NCBI RefSeq assembly: GCF_900110245.1
Contig: NZ_FOCZ01000004.1
Span: 186,001 to 250,000, forward strand
Length of the DNA stretch: 64,000 nucleotides
Direction: 5' to 3'
Origin: Niastella yeongjuensis
GTDB lineage: Bacteria; Bacteroidota; Bacteroidia; Chitinophagales; Chitinophagaceae
The notes under the pieces were generated by a model. That model made no database searches. It was given only the letters and a program-made list of their open reading frames with translations, and was not told the origin of the DNA. Below, piece by piece: positions 38,358 through 47,424 of the stretch (positions within the stretch are counted from its first letter, which is position 1; each line of letters starts with the position of its first letter). A program made the translations under genes and the position numbers.

Positions 38358-38401
38358 CTCGCAAAACATATAAATGTTTGTGTAGATACTTCTACAATTT
38401 T

Positions 38402-39775
38402 TCACCAGTCATTTTTATTATTTACCGGTACCAGCTTAAATACTTTTCCAGTTGTTCCACTTGGGCCCAGCATGGAGGAAACAGTTAAATAGATCTCGCC
38501 CTGATTATCCTGTCCAAATCCGCGCAGAAAATAGCCGGTATCATCAGGGTGGCTTTTCAGATTTATTTCATCATAATTCCAGGTAGCGGCCCCGGAGGTT
38601 TGCGACATAAACAACTCGCCATCTCCAACGGTGAACCCTTGTGAGAACGTGCCGAAAATGTATTTTCCATCCCAACCCTTCAATTCTTTGCCCCGGTATA
38701 CATTACCGCCAATGATGGTAGTGGCCCTGCCGCCTATTGGATTAGCCGCGTTATTCACTTCTATTACCGGATCAATCAACGGATTACCCAGGTTATCTAC
38801 CATTGGGCAGGAACCCAGCACCTGCGTATCCACCGCAGCATCAAAGCAGTGCCGTCCTTCTTTTACATTCCAGCCATAATTTCCGCCTTTTGTTACCACA
38901 CTTACTTCTTCCCACAATGACTGTCCGGCATCGCCTACCAACAGCTTATGATCGCCGCCCATATCGAATGAAAACCGGAACGGATTGCGGAAACCATAAG
39001 CATAAATTTCATCTTTACCGTTTTTGCCCACAAATGGGTTATCTGCCGGTATTCCATAAGGACTGCCATTATTGATATTGATGCGCAGAATATTGCCGAA
39101 TAAATTGGAGTCGATGTCCTGGCCATTGCCGCCTGCATTGGGCAGATACCAGTCGGTAACATGCCCTGGCGCAACATCATCGGCGGCACCACCATCACCA
39201 ATGGAAATATACAAATAGCCATCCGGGCCAAACGCCAGCGTACCGCCGTTGTGATTCGATTGGGGGTCATCCATTTCCAACAAAACTTTTTCAGAATTCA
39301 TATCTGCCATATCTGCATTGGCCGATACTTTAAATTCTGAAATGCGGCTCAGGTTATCCCAGTTAACACCCATTTGCGGTCCACCGGCACGGGGTGGCAA
39401 CTGATAATACACAAAGAAGCGCCCATTGTTTTTATAATCCGGATGGAAGGCCAGCCCTAATAAGCCTCTTTCATCATAACCGGGATCCAGGGGAACCAGT
39501 TTGCTGGTAACATCCATAAAAGGTACTGCCAGTTTTTCACCGTTCTTAATAACCCAGATCTTTCCAACCTGATCAATCACAAACATCCGGCTGGTATCAT
39601 CGGGCGGCGTAACCAGGCCAATGGGGGAAACAAAATTATCGGCAATCAACCGAATGTCTACTTCCCCGTTGTTGTGATCAATGGGGTTATCATGCTTTTT
39701 ACAACCCGTCAACATCAATGCAAGAAACGTTGATGCCGCAAAAAACCGGCAAACAATGGAGGAATTAACTCTCAT
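38402..39775 (-). CDS. PQQ-dependent sugar dehydrogenase (glucose/sorbosone type) lipoprotein
   Basis: 457 aa with a lipoprotein signal (L-M-L-T-G-C-K-K at about 20-27). The six-bladed beta-propeller of glucose/sorbosone dehydrogenase is visible: G-L-L-G-L-A-F-H-P-D-Y, N-H-N-G-G-T-L-A-F-G-P-D-G-Y-L-Y-I-S-I-G-D-G-G, and Y-G-F-R-N-P-F-R-F-S-F-D. These hold the PQQ- and Ca-binding surface of the soluble glucose dehydrogenase fold. Such proteins oxidise aldose sugars in the periplasm or at the outer membrane, but without a dedicated partner the exact sugar and electron acceptor are unknown. Monocistronic, ended by the hairpin at 38327-38357. Confidence 0.88.
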   Translation of the reverse strand: MRVNSSIVCRFFAASTFLALMLTGCKKHDNPIDHNNGEVDIRLIADNFVSPIGLVTPPDDTSRMFVIDQVGKIWVIKNGEKLAVPFMDVTSKLVPLDPGYDERGLLGLAFHPDYKNNGRFFVYYQLPPRAGGPQMGVNWDNLSRISEFKVSANADMADMNSEKVLLEMDDPQSNHNGGTLAFGPDGYLYISIGDGGAADDVAPGHVTDWYLPNAGGNGQDIDSNLFGNILRININNGSPYGIPADNPFVGKNGKDEIYAYGFRNPFRFSFDMGGDHKLLVGDAGQSLWEEVSVVTKGGNYGWNVKEGRHCFDAAVDTQVLGSCPMVDNLGNPLIDPVIEVNNAANPIGGRATTIIGGNVYRGKELKGWDGKYIFGTFSQGFTVGDGELFMSQTSGAATWNYDEINLKSHPDDTGYFLRGFGQDNQGEIYLTVSSMLGPSGTTGKVFKLVPVNNKNDW

Positions 39776-39955
39776 GATAGTTTAATTTTTTGGTTTCAAA
39801 AAAGGTTTGTCAGGCCACGAACAGCCTGAACATAACTATTGAGAGTTATTTCTTAGTGGGGAATGGTTTGGTGTGTAAGGTAAATTATGCAAAGCTTGTA
39901 CCCTGTTGGGATACACATTATAAACCCACCCCTACCCTTCCCGGGAGGGGATCCG

Positions 39956-42577
39956 TCACGGTTGATTTTTCATAATAATCAAATTGGCTATCAATCCCGT
40001 CCAACCCGTTTGATGCGAGGCGCCCAGTCCCCGTCCATTGTCACCATGAAAATATTCGTGGAATAAAATGTAATCCCTGAAGTGGGGATCGTTCTGGAAT
40101 TTGGGGTGTGAACCCAATACAGGGCGTTTGCCTTCCTCATTACGCTGGAAGATGCGCAACAACCGGCAGGCGATCTCATTGCCCACCTGCTTCAACGTTA
40201 GGTAATTGCCCGAGGCAGTTGGATATTCTATTTTAAAATCATCGCTATAATAGAAATGATATTTACGCAGGCTTTCAATAAGCAGGAAATTCATCGGCAT
40301 CCATACCGGTCCGCGCCAGTTGGAGTTACCGCCAAACATGGCACTGTCACTATCGCCCGGCACATAAGGCACACTCATTGGTACCCCGTTTATATTGATA
40401 TTATATGGGTATTTGGCATATTCTTTCGATAGTGACCGAACTCCATAATCGCTTAAAAAAGCAGTTTCATCGAGCATATGGCTCAACAATCTTTTCATGC
40501 GATGGCCACCCAGTAAACCCAACAGGTGGGTATCCTGTTTACCTTCCTCGTACCAGCGCGATACCAGCAAGGCCAGATCGGGCCGGTGCCGCAGGAACCA
40601 GTTCATGCGTTCGGCAAATACCGGGTTATTGTCAAGCGTGTCGCGGGTGATCACTTCTACTGCAAACAGGGGGATCAGTCCCACCATGCTTTTTACTTTC
40701 AGTTTTACGACCTGGTTATTTTTTATGCGTACCTGGTCATAAAAGAATTCATCTTCCTCATCCCACAAACCGGTATTGTTCTTACCCATGTTTGCCATAG
40801 CGCCGGCGATGTACAGGAAATGTTCAAAAAACTTGGTAGCCATTCCCGTGTAAGCCTTATTGTGGGTGGCCAGTTCCAGTGAAATATGCAGCATGTTCAG
40901 GGCATACATGGCCATCCAACTGGTACCATCGGCCTGTTCAGCATGTACCACTTCGGGCAATGGAGCACTTCTGTCGAACACCCCGATATTATCCAGCCCC
41001 AGGAAACCTCCTTCAAAGATGTTATTGCCTTCTTTATCTTTCCGGTTCACCCACCAGGTGAAATTGATGAGCAGTTTGTGAAAGAGCGATTCCAGGAATG
41101 CATAATCTTTTACGCCTTTTGTTTTGGCATCCATCCGGAAGATCCGCCATACGGCACCTGCATGAATGGGCGGGTTGGCATCGCCTAACGACCATTCATA
41201 CGCAGGCAGCATACCCGAAGGGTGCATATACCACTCTTCGGTGAGCAATTGCAATTGCTGCTTGGCAAAATCCGGGTCCACCAGGCCAATGGTAACACAA
41301 TGAAAACCGAGGTCCCAGGCGGCATACCAGGGAAACTCCCATTTATCGGGCACCGAGATGATATCTTCGTTATTGAGTTGCTTCCAGTCGTTATTACGCC
41401 CCTGCCAGCGTTCCGGCGGCGGCGTAGGACAAGAAGGATCCCCATCGAGCCATTGCTGTACCTTATATGAATAGAATTGTTTATTCCACAGCATACCGGC
41501 TATTGCCTGCCGGAAGATGAGTTTTTCATCTTCATCAGGAATGCTCTTTTCCAGATCCGCATAAAAAGCATCCGCCTCTGTTATGCGCTGGGCAAACAGG
41601 GCTTCAAAGATGGCTTCAAATTCATCGAACGCATTGGGATGGTGTTGATCGCTTAACCGCAATCGAAGGGTGTGGGAGGAACCGCCGGGAATGGTCAACT
41701 CATAATTAATGGCTGCCTTGGTACCCATCATGGCGGGGTTCACCGATTTCTTACCCCGGATCAAAAAGTCCTCGATCCCGTCTTTGGGATATGGCCGTTG
41801 ATCGTCGTTATTATACAACCGCTGGTTATTGCTTTCATTCTCGCAGAACAACATGGTACCGGCACCCTGAAAATACAGGGATGATACCTCCAGCCGTTCG
41901 TGTTCTATGCGAATGGAATGATCGCCGTTCTTGTATAATGTAGGTTTATAATCATGGCGGCCCCACGTCCAGGTATTGCGAAACCAAACGGTGGGCAATA
42001 CATGCAAGCTGGCAGCGTCTTTACAGCGGTTATGAATGGTTATTTTTATGAGGATATCGTCAGTACCGGCTTTGGCATACTCAACAAATACGTCGAAGTA
42101 TTTATCCTCATCGAACAAACCGGTCTCTATCAATTCAAACTCCGGTTCCTGGCGGCTGCGGCGGCCATTTTCCTGGATCAGCCATTCGTAGGGGAATTCC
42201 TGTTGCGGATACTTGTACAACATTTTCATATACGAATGGGTAGGCGTGGCATCGAGGTAATAATAGATCTCTTTTACATCTTCGCCATGATTACCCTGCT
42301 GGTTATTCAAGCCAAACAACCGTTCTTTCAGAATGGGATCTCTTTTATTCCATAACGCCAGTGAAAAACACAACAGCTGTTTGTCATCGCTTATACCGGC
42401 AATGCCTTCCTCGCCCCAGCGCCAGGCTTTGCTGCGGGCCATATCATGGGTAGTATATCCCCATGCGTCGCCTTTGGCGCTGTAATCTTCCCGAACAGTA
42501 CCCCATTGCCTGTCAGATACATAAGAGCCCCATCTTTTCCAGCTGGGGTCCTGTAATCGTTGTTGTTCTGCGTTCAT
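39956..42577 (-). CDS. GH63-type (MGH1-like) glucosidase
   Basis: An 873-aa cytoplasmic protein (no signal peptide) beginning M-N-A-E-Q-Q-R-L, with W-G-Y-x-T-H-D-M-A-R-S-K and R-W-G-E-E-G-I-A-G at about 40-60. It matches the glucosidase-like family of MGH1/GH63 proteins: W-E-F-P-W-Y-A-A-W-D-L-G-F-H (about 417-430) contains the general acid region and G-G-N-S-N-W-R-G-P-V-W-M-P-M-N (about 750-764) the second catalytic block. Enzymes of this group hydrolyse short alpha-glucosides such as mannosylglycerate or glucosylglycerate. Monocistronic on the minus strand, downstream of the receptor cluster; no sugar transporter adjoins it. Confidence 0.85.
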   Translation of the reverse strand: MNAEQQRLQDPSWKRWGSYVSDRQWGTVREDYSAKGDAWGYTTHDMARSKAWRWGEEGIAGISDDKQLLCFSLALWNKRDPILKERLFGLNNQQGNHGEDVKEIYYYLDATPTHSYMKMLYKYPQQEFPYEWLIQENGRRSRQEPEFELIETGLFDEDKYFDVFVEYAKAGTDDILIKITIHNRCKDAASLHVLPTVWFRNTWTWGRHDYKPTLYKNGDHSIRIEHERLEVSSLYFQGAGTMLFCENESNNQRLYNNDDQRPYPKDGIEDFLIRGKKSVNPAMMGTKAAINYELTIPGGSSHTLRLRLSDQHHPNAFDEFEAIFEALFAQRITEADAFYADLEKSIPDEDEKLIFRQAIAGMLWNKQFYSYKVQQWLDGDPSCPTPPPERWQGRNNDWKQLNNEDIISVPDKWEFPWYAAWDLGFHCVTIGLVDPDFAKQQLQLLTEEWYMHPSGMLPAYEWSLGDANPPIHAGAVWRIFRMDAKTKGVKDYAFLESLFHKLLINFTWWVNRKDKEGNNIFEGGFLGLDNIGVFDRSAPLPEVVHAEQADGTSWMAMYALNMLHISLELATHNKAYTGMATKFFEHFLYIAGAMANMGKNNTGLWDEEDEFFYDQVRIKNNQVVKLKVKSMVGLIPLFAVEVITRDTLDNNPVFAERMNWFLRHRPDLALLVSRWYEEGKQDTHLLGLLGGHRMKRLLSHMLDETAFLSDYGVRSLSKEYAKYPYNININGVPMSVPYVPGDSDSAMFGGNSNWRGPVWMPMNFLLIESLRKYHFYYSDDFKIEYPTASGNYLTLKQVGNEIACRLLRIFQRNEEGKRPVLGSHPKFQNDPHFRDYILFHEYFHGDNGRGLGASHQTGWTGLIANLIIMKNQP

Positions 42578-42643
42578 TCTGTGCTATTTCCGCAGACAAA
42601 TGTAAAGTAAAACGTGTGGTTGGTTGAAGCTTTTGGGCCTTTT

Positions 42644-45631
42644 TTACAACTTACAGTTTAGCGTTAACAAAAACGTAGTCCCAGACTGGCTAAAGTGCGA
42701 CCCATCGTACGTGGCAATTTGGTAGCGACCGTTAAATGTCACCGCATTTATATTCCGTTTAAACGCAACCGGGTCATTCAACACCTGCTGTCCGGAAAAG
42801 TTCAATGGTTTCAGTATATATTCCGGTAGTATATTGAACAGGTTGTTTACGGCAAAGGAGCTTCCCAGCCACGAATTGAATTGATAACTGAGGTGTGCGT
42901 CGGTAACAATTTTGGGCTTAAACACCATTTTTATGTTCCGGTCGAGCCCGGCACTGCGAAAGATGGCCGGACCAAACAACGTATTATTGAGATTAAATCC
43001 CAGTTTCCCAACAGTAAGGTCACCACCGAGGATGGCTTTGAATTTTGGTCTGCTCGTTAATAACAATGCTTCCTGCATATAATCAAAGATCTGCTGCCCG
43101 GCCTCTTCAATTAGTTTGGGATTGGCCACTACCCCTAGCAATTTATTGGCCATCGTATAATTACCCGCGAGGTTAATGGTTACGTGGCCGGTATTGAACA
43201 CACGGATATTTTTAAAGGTGGCTACCAGATCGAGCCCCTGCGTATTGGTGCTGATGCCATTGGTAAAAAAACTAACGCCAATGATCCCATTGGCGCTTAA
43301 TACCGTATCGAGTGGCGTATTGTTATCTGCTGTATGTGCAATATCCGAACTTAAAATAATCCGGTCTTTAATATTGATATTATAATAATCGAGCGTTAAA
43401 CTGAAATAACGGGAAGAACGCAGACCAATGCCAGCGGTGAAATTCAGCGATCGCTCGGGTTTTAGGGCGGGCACTCCCAGCACCTGGGCCTGCCTGCTTT
43501 TGTTACTCACCACGCCTTTAGTTTGCACGCCCATACCGGGCGTAAAGATCTGTTGTACTATCTGCAGGTTTACCTGGTGCAAACCCGGTGCCCGAAAACC
43601 GGTTGACAGGGAAGAACGTACAGACAGTTTATCGCCCAGTAATTTTTTTCGGCCACTCACCTTCCATACAAAGGCGCCGCCAAAATCATTGTAATATTCC
43701 TGCCGGGCCGTAGCATTTACCAGCATTGATTTCGATACATCATAGCTCACATCCAGATAACCACCCATATTAAACCGGTTCGACGTTTTGGCGTTGAGGT
43801 TAGCAATGCCTGAAAAAGAAACAGGTCCTGTGCCTACGCTGGAAGCCCGGTCGCCGGCCATGATGGTAAAGGTCTCATTCCGGAATTCGGTACCCAATGC
43901 AATGGATAAATGGTCGTTAATGGTATGGGTGATATCGATATTCCCAACTACGTGGTGAAAGCCATAACCTCCGGGGCGGAAGGTGGTAGGACTTTGCGCA
44001 CCCAATGCGGGGTTCCAGGTATTGTCGACCGAATACAATTGTTTGTTACCGCCGATAGTAGCGCTTACATCCGTTGTCCAGCGTGTTTTTTCCTGTTTAA
44101 AACCCAGGGTGGCGTTATAGTCGTTCAGGTCACCGGCAAAGGTTGGACCAAACCCCAGGTAAGTTGAATTGGTATCGTGTAATAAATTAAAGGGGTCCTG
44201 TTTCCAATAATTCGTTCGATAGTTGGCATAACTCTGTATGTTCTTGTACACATACGCTGCATTCGCATAAAAAGTAGCGTTATCATCTAATGGGATGCCG
44301 GCGTTTACCAGGAAGCGGGCAGCCGTAATGGCGGGTGTACCATTTACATTGCGGGCGTCGGGAAATTGTGCCAGGTAGGCTTTTACTTTTTCCAAACCGG
44401 CAGCAGTTCCATCACCCAGGTCTATATTGTCCTGTTCGGCATCTACTTTACCCGGCCGGTTGGTGCGGTTCTCTTTTTGAAAACTGATGGTATAATTGGC
44501 GAAACCTTTCGTACCGATGTTCACGCCGCTGTTGATGCTGTTGCCGATAGAAAAACCATCGCCCCTGCTCGTAATGCCGGTATTGGTTTTGAAACTGGTA
44601 TACTCAAAACGGTCTTTCAAAATGATGTTCATTACGCCGGCAATAGCATCGGACCCATACTGGGCAGAGGCACCATCGCGTAAGATCTCCACCCGTTTGA
44701 TCGCTTCCACCGGAATGGCAGAGAGATCGGTTTCGGTTTCTCCGCGACCGGGTGAAGTTTGTATATATACGAGTGAACCGGGATTTTTTCTTTTTCCATT
44801 TATCAGGATCAACGTACGACAGGGCCCCATATTCCTGATCTCATAGGGGTCTGACAAACTGGTAGCGTCGTGCACCGGCATGTTCACGGTGTTGAACGAA
44901 GGCGCGCGGTACTGCAATGCTTTATCGAGTGTTAACTGACCGGTACTGATGAGGTCAGCACCATTGATATTATCTACAGGTAAAGACGTATTGGTAAAAG
45001 TGCGCTGGCCGGCACGACTGCCTACTGCCACCACTACCCCACTAAGGTCGGTTATAACATTATTAAGGGTCACATTCCGCACCATTGCTGCTTGCTGTAT
45101 TTTAACCGTAGTTACATAACTGCTGTACCCAACGCTGCTGTAATAGATCTTATGATTGCCTTCATTCAATGGCAGCCAGTAGTTTCCCTCCGCATCGGTT
45201 ACGGTTCCTTTGGCGCCAATCACAATAACAGACACGCCCGGCACCGGTTCGTTCTTTTCATTGCGAACAGTTCCGCGTAATCCGGGTTGCTCCACATCCG
45301 GCGACTTTTCACTCTTATCTGTATGGCCGGGAACTTCCGAAATGATGATCTGTGTGGGTGATACTTTTTTGTAGGTCAATCCGAATGGCGTTAGCAGCGT
45401 GCGCAAGGCTTTATCGGGATTGTTGCAGGCGGTGGTATCGGGGGTTACATTTTTGTTTTGTACCAGTTGTTCGCGGTAGAGAATACTTAGGCTGAATTTC
45501 TTTTCGAGGGCAAAAATCACGTCTTTCAGGGGAAGACTGTTTGGGGCAATCCGCTGCCCCTGCACGGCCAATACCATGCACAGGGATAAATAACATACAA
45601 TAAGCCATTTGTTAAAAAGGCTTTTTCTCAT
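42644..45631 (-). CDS. TonB-dependent receptor with STN signalling domain
   Basis: 995 aa from ATG 45631 (M-R-K-S-L-F-N-K-W). Signal peptide to about residue 26, then an STN domain (about 28-98: S-L-P-L-K-D-V-I-F-A-L, Y-R-E-Q-L-V-Q, L-R-T-L-L-T-P-F-G-L-T-Y), a CarboxypepD_reg-like domain (about 118-200) and a plug with N-M-G-P-C-R-T-L-I-L-I-N-G-K-R-K-N-P and Y-G-S-D-A-I-A-G-V-M-N-I-I-L-K. The barrel ends in the aromatic-K-L signature. The STN domain means it can signal inward through the adjacent FecR. It is a clear paralogue of the receptor at 47425-50139, sharing the plug nearly word for word. Substrate unknown. Confidence 0.9.
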   Translation of the reverse strand: MRKSLFNKWLIVCYLSLCMVLAVQGQRIAPNSLPLKDVIFALEKKFSLSILYREQLVQNKNVTPDTTACNNPDKALRTLLTPFGLTYKKVSPTQIIISEVPGHTDKSEKSPDVEQPGLRGTVRNEKNEPVPGVSVIVIGAKGTVTDAEGNYWLPLNEGNHKIYYSSVGYSSYVTTVKIQQAAMVRNVTLNNVITDLSGVVVAVGSRAGQRTFTNTSLPVDNINGADLISTGQLTLDKALQYRAPSFNTVNMPVHDATSLSDPYEIRNMGPCRTLILINGKRKNPGSLVYIQTSPGRGETETDLSAIPVEAIKRVEILRDGASAQYGSDAIAGVMNIILKDRFEYTSFKTNTGITSRGDGFSIGNSINSGVNIGTKGFANYTISFQKENRTNRPGKVDAEQDNIDLGDGTAAGLEKVKAYLAQFPDARNVNGTPAITAARFLVNAGIPLDDNATFYANAAYVYKNIQSYANYRTNYWKQDPFNLLHDTNSTYLGFGPTFAGDLNDYNATLGFKQEKTRWTTDVSATIGGNKQLYSVDNTWNPALGAQSPTTFRPGGYGFHHVVGNIDITHTINDHLSIALGTEFRNETFTIMAGDRASSVGTGPVSFSGIANLNAKTSNRFNMGGYLDVSYDVSKSMLVNATARQEYYNDFGGAFVWKVSGRKKLLGDKLSVRSSLSTGFRAPGLHQVNLQIVQQIFTPGMGVQTKGVVSNKSRQAQVLGVPALKPERSLNFTAGIGLRSSRYFSLTLDYYNINIKDRIILSSDIAHTADNNTPLDTVLSANGIIGVSFFTNGISTNTQGLDLVATFKNIRVFNTGHVTINLAGNYTMANKLLGVVANPKLIEEAGQQIFDYMQEALLLTSRPKFKAILGGDLTVGKLGFNLNNTLFGPAIFRSAGLDRNIKMVFKPKIVTDAHLSYQFNSWLGSSFAVNNLFNILPEYILKPLNFSGQQVLNDPVAFKRNINAVTFNGRYQIATYDGSHFSQSGTTFLLTLNCKL

Positions 45632-45705
45632 AATCATTATCCGCTTAGCGCTTTTTCCTGTTTTAGCGCGCTGCGTTCTATAATAGTTTTGGTTCCGGGT
45701 TCAAC

Positions 45706-46707
45706 TTATCTAATAACAACCTGGTTGTTTGTTCTGATAATTGTTGTATGCAGTAATTCACGCAGTACAAACAACGCTGTATTTCCATCCTGTAATTCCA
45801 GTGTTCCTGAAATGACCTGTGTTTTCAGTTCCGGTCTTTCTATAGTAAAATCGAACCCAAAATATTCTTTCAAAGTTTCACAAACATCCTGTACTGTCGC
45901 TTTTTCGAACCGGTATTTGTGCTCCATCCAGGAAGTGAACAGCACCGGGTTGGCAGTACGGGTTGTTATTTTCCCTTGCGCTGCTGCATACTGGCAATAC
46001 TCGTTTGGCTGCATAATGGTGCTGGCATTGCCGGCCGGAATACTGAACCTTACTTTCCCCTTTTGCAGCAGTACACCGGTTGTATTGTTAATGCTCTTTA
46101 CATTGAACTCGGTGCCCAGCACTTCTATTACTGCATCGCCGGCATATACGGCAAAAGGTTGCGCTTCGCCGGCTTTATCGATGTGGCGTACTTTAAAAAA
46201 CGCTTCTCCCGTTACCCATACTTCCCGTTTGCCATTGCTGCCCTTTCTGTTGAACCGGACAGAAGAATTGGCGTTCAGCACCACTTCTGAACTATCAGGT
46301 AACCATACCGTTTTGGTAGCTGCATATGGTGTTGAAATATATGTGTAATCCGGCTTTCTTACATAATACAACACCAATGTGCCTGTAAGCAAGGTAGCAA
46401 TTACCGCTGCTGCTTTCATCCACCATCGGCCTGATCGCCCGGATTGTATGGGAATGGCCTGTTCGCTGGCGATTGTGTTGTCGATCCGTTGTTTCAGGTT
46501 CCCGTAATAGTTATTTGGCACCTCCTCCTTTTTAAAATCAAGGGTGCGGATGATCTCCATTGCTTTTAGTGCCGCATCCTTTTGAGTTGTGCTATTCATC
46601 CATTTCATCCAGGCCTGGTTGTTTTCCCCTTCAGGGGCCAACACCCAATTGATAAAAGACTCGTCTTGTAGAAAGTCTTCGGTTCTGTATTGAGAGTATT
46701 TGTCCAT
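45706..46707 (-). CDS. FecR family anti-sigma/signal transducer
   Basis: 333 aa with a cytoplasmic N-terminus (M-D-K-Y-S-Q-Y-R-T-E-D-F-L-Q-D-E-S-F), one transmembrane helix (about 97-117, K-A-A-A-V-I-A-T-L-L) and a periplasmic FecR domain with T-K-T-V-W-L-P-D-S-S-E-V-V-L-N-A-N-S-S and E-A-F-F-K-V, followed by the C-terminal STN-like DUF4974 region. FecR receives the signal from a TonB receptor STN domain and controls an ECF sigma factor. It lies 75 bp upstream of the STN receptor. No ECF gene is adjacent; the nearest on this strand is at 52909-53526. Confidence 0.9.
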   Translation of the reverse strand: MDKYSQYRTEDFLQDESFINWVLAPEGENNQAWMKWMNSTTQKDAALKAMEIIRTLDFKKEEVPNNYYGNLKQRIDNTIASEQAIPIQSGRSGRWWMKAAAVIATLLTGTLVLYYVRKPDYTYISTPYAATKTVWLPDSSEVVLNANSSVRFNRKGSNGKREVWVTGEAFFKVRHIDKAGEAQPFAVYAGDAVIEVLGTEFNVKSINNTTGVLLQKGKVRFSIPAGNASTIMQPNEYCQYAAAQGKITTRTANPVLFTSWMEHKYRFEKATVQDVCETLKEYFGFDFTIERPELKTQVISGTLELQDGNTALFVLRELLHTTIIRTNNQVVIR

Positions 46708-46776
46708 TATTCGTTGTTTCTTGACTATTAACCAGCTGTTTCAGGCTACAGGTTTCACGGGGCGTTAAACAGTATT

Positions 46777-46818
46777 TTCCGTGCAACCTGGAACTTGTAA
46801 CCTGTAACTTGTAACTAC
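46777..46818. repeat. 'acctgtaac' tandem-like repeat
   Basis: Four close variants of aacctg(g/t)aac and aacttgtaac lie between FecR and the acetyltransferase gene and overlap the acetyltransferase stop codon. The same kind of sequence recurs at 61079-61165. Confidence 0.65.
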
Positions 46819-47370
46819 TCACCACTTCCAAATAACAATATTCCATTCTTCCCCGTCAGGAGCTACGTAAGAATGGATCGTTTCAAACCCTACCCTTTTG
46901 TGCGCATGCAGCGAACGCTGGTTGCGGGTTGCGATCTCAGTTATGGCAAAATCATATTTGTCGTTAAAATAGCTACTATAGGCCTTGTAACAGGCATCAA
47001 ATACGCCCTGTCCCCGGTAATCGGCCGCTACACAAACCTGTCCTACCACCATATAATTATAATCAGCAATCTTTTTATGCTGATAGGTTACCGCGTCAAA
47101 TAGGTCGAACATAGGAAGCAGAATGGGAATATCGAGCCGGGAACGAACGGTCATAGCCAGGATGTACCCTATAACCCGGTCATTATCTTTCGCAATTACA
47201 TGCGCCTCCAGTTCATTCATTTTATACAGGTCGGTAAAACTGTGCGACACCGTTACAAAACCTTGCGCTGCTATCTGCTCCTCAGTTAATCCAACCGCCA
47301 GGTTTTGTTTTTGCAGTGCCAGGATCTGCTCCAGTTCTTCCTTTGTTGTTGACCTTGTATAGGTAATCAT
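46819..47370 (-). CDS. GNAT family N-acetyltransferase
   Basis: A 183-aa GNAT protein. V-G-Q-V-C-V-A-A-D-Y-R-G-Q-G-V-F-D-A (about 107-124) is the acetyl-CoA binding motif A with R-G-Q-G, and T-R-N-Q-R-S-L-H-A-H-K-R-V-G-F (about 146-160) is motif B. It transfers an acetyl group from acetyl-CoA to a small amine or protein; the substrate is unknown. It lies between the two paralogous receptors and FecR, so it may have been carried with a receptor duplication. Confidence 0.88.
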   Translation of the reverse strand: MITYTRSTTKEELEQILALQKQNLAVGLTEEQIAAQGFVTVSHSFTDLYKMNELEAHVIAKDNDRVIGYILAMTVRSRLDIPILLPMFDLFDAVTYQHKKIADYNYMVVGQVCVAADYRGQGVFDACYKAYSSYFNDKYDFAITEIATRNQRSLHAHKRVGFETIHSYVAPDGEEWNIVIWKW

Positions 47371-47424
47371 GTTCTTGTAAAAGGGAAGCTGGCCCGTACG
47401 CCAGCCCCCTTGTTTTCAGGCAAT

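Noticed and set aside
39892-39958. cccttcccgggagggg inverted repeat before 39956 as a terminator
   Set aside because: Arms are short and no T-run follows on either strand.
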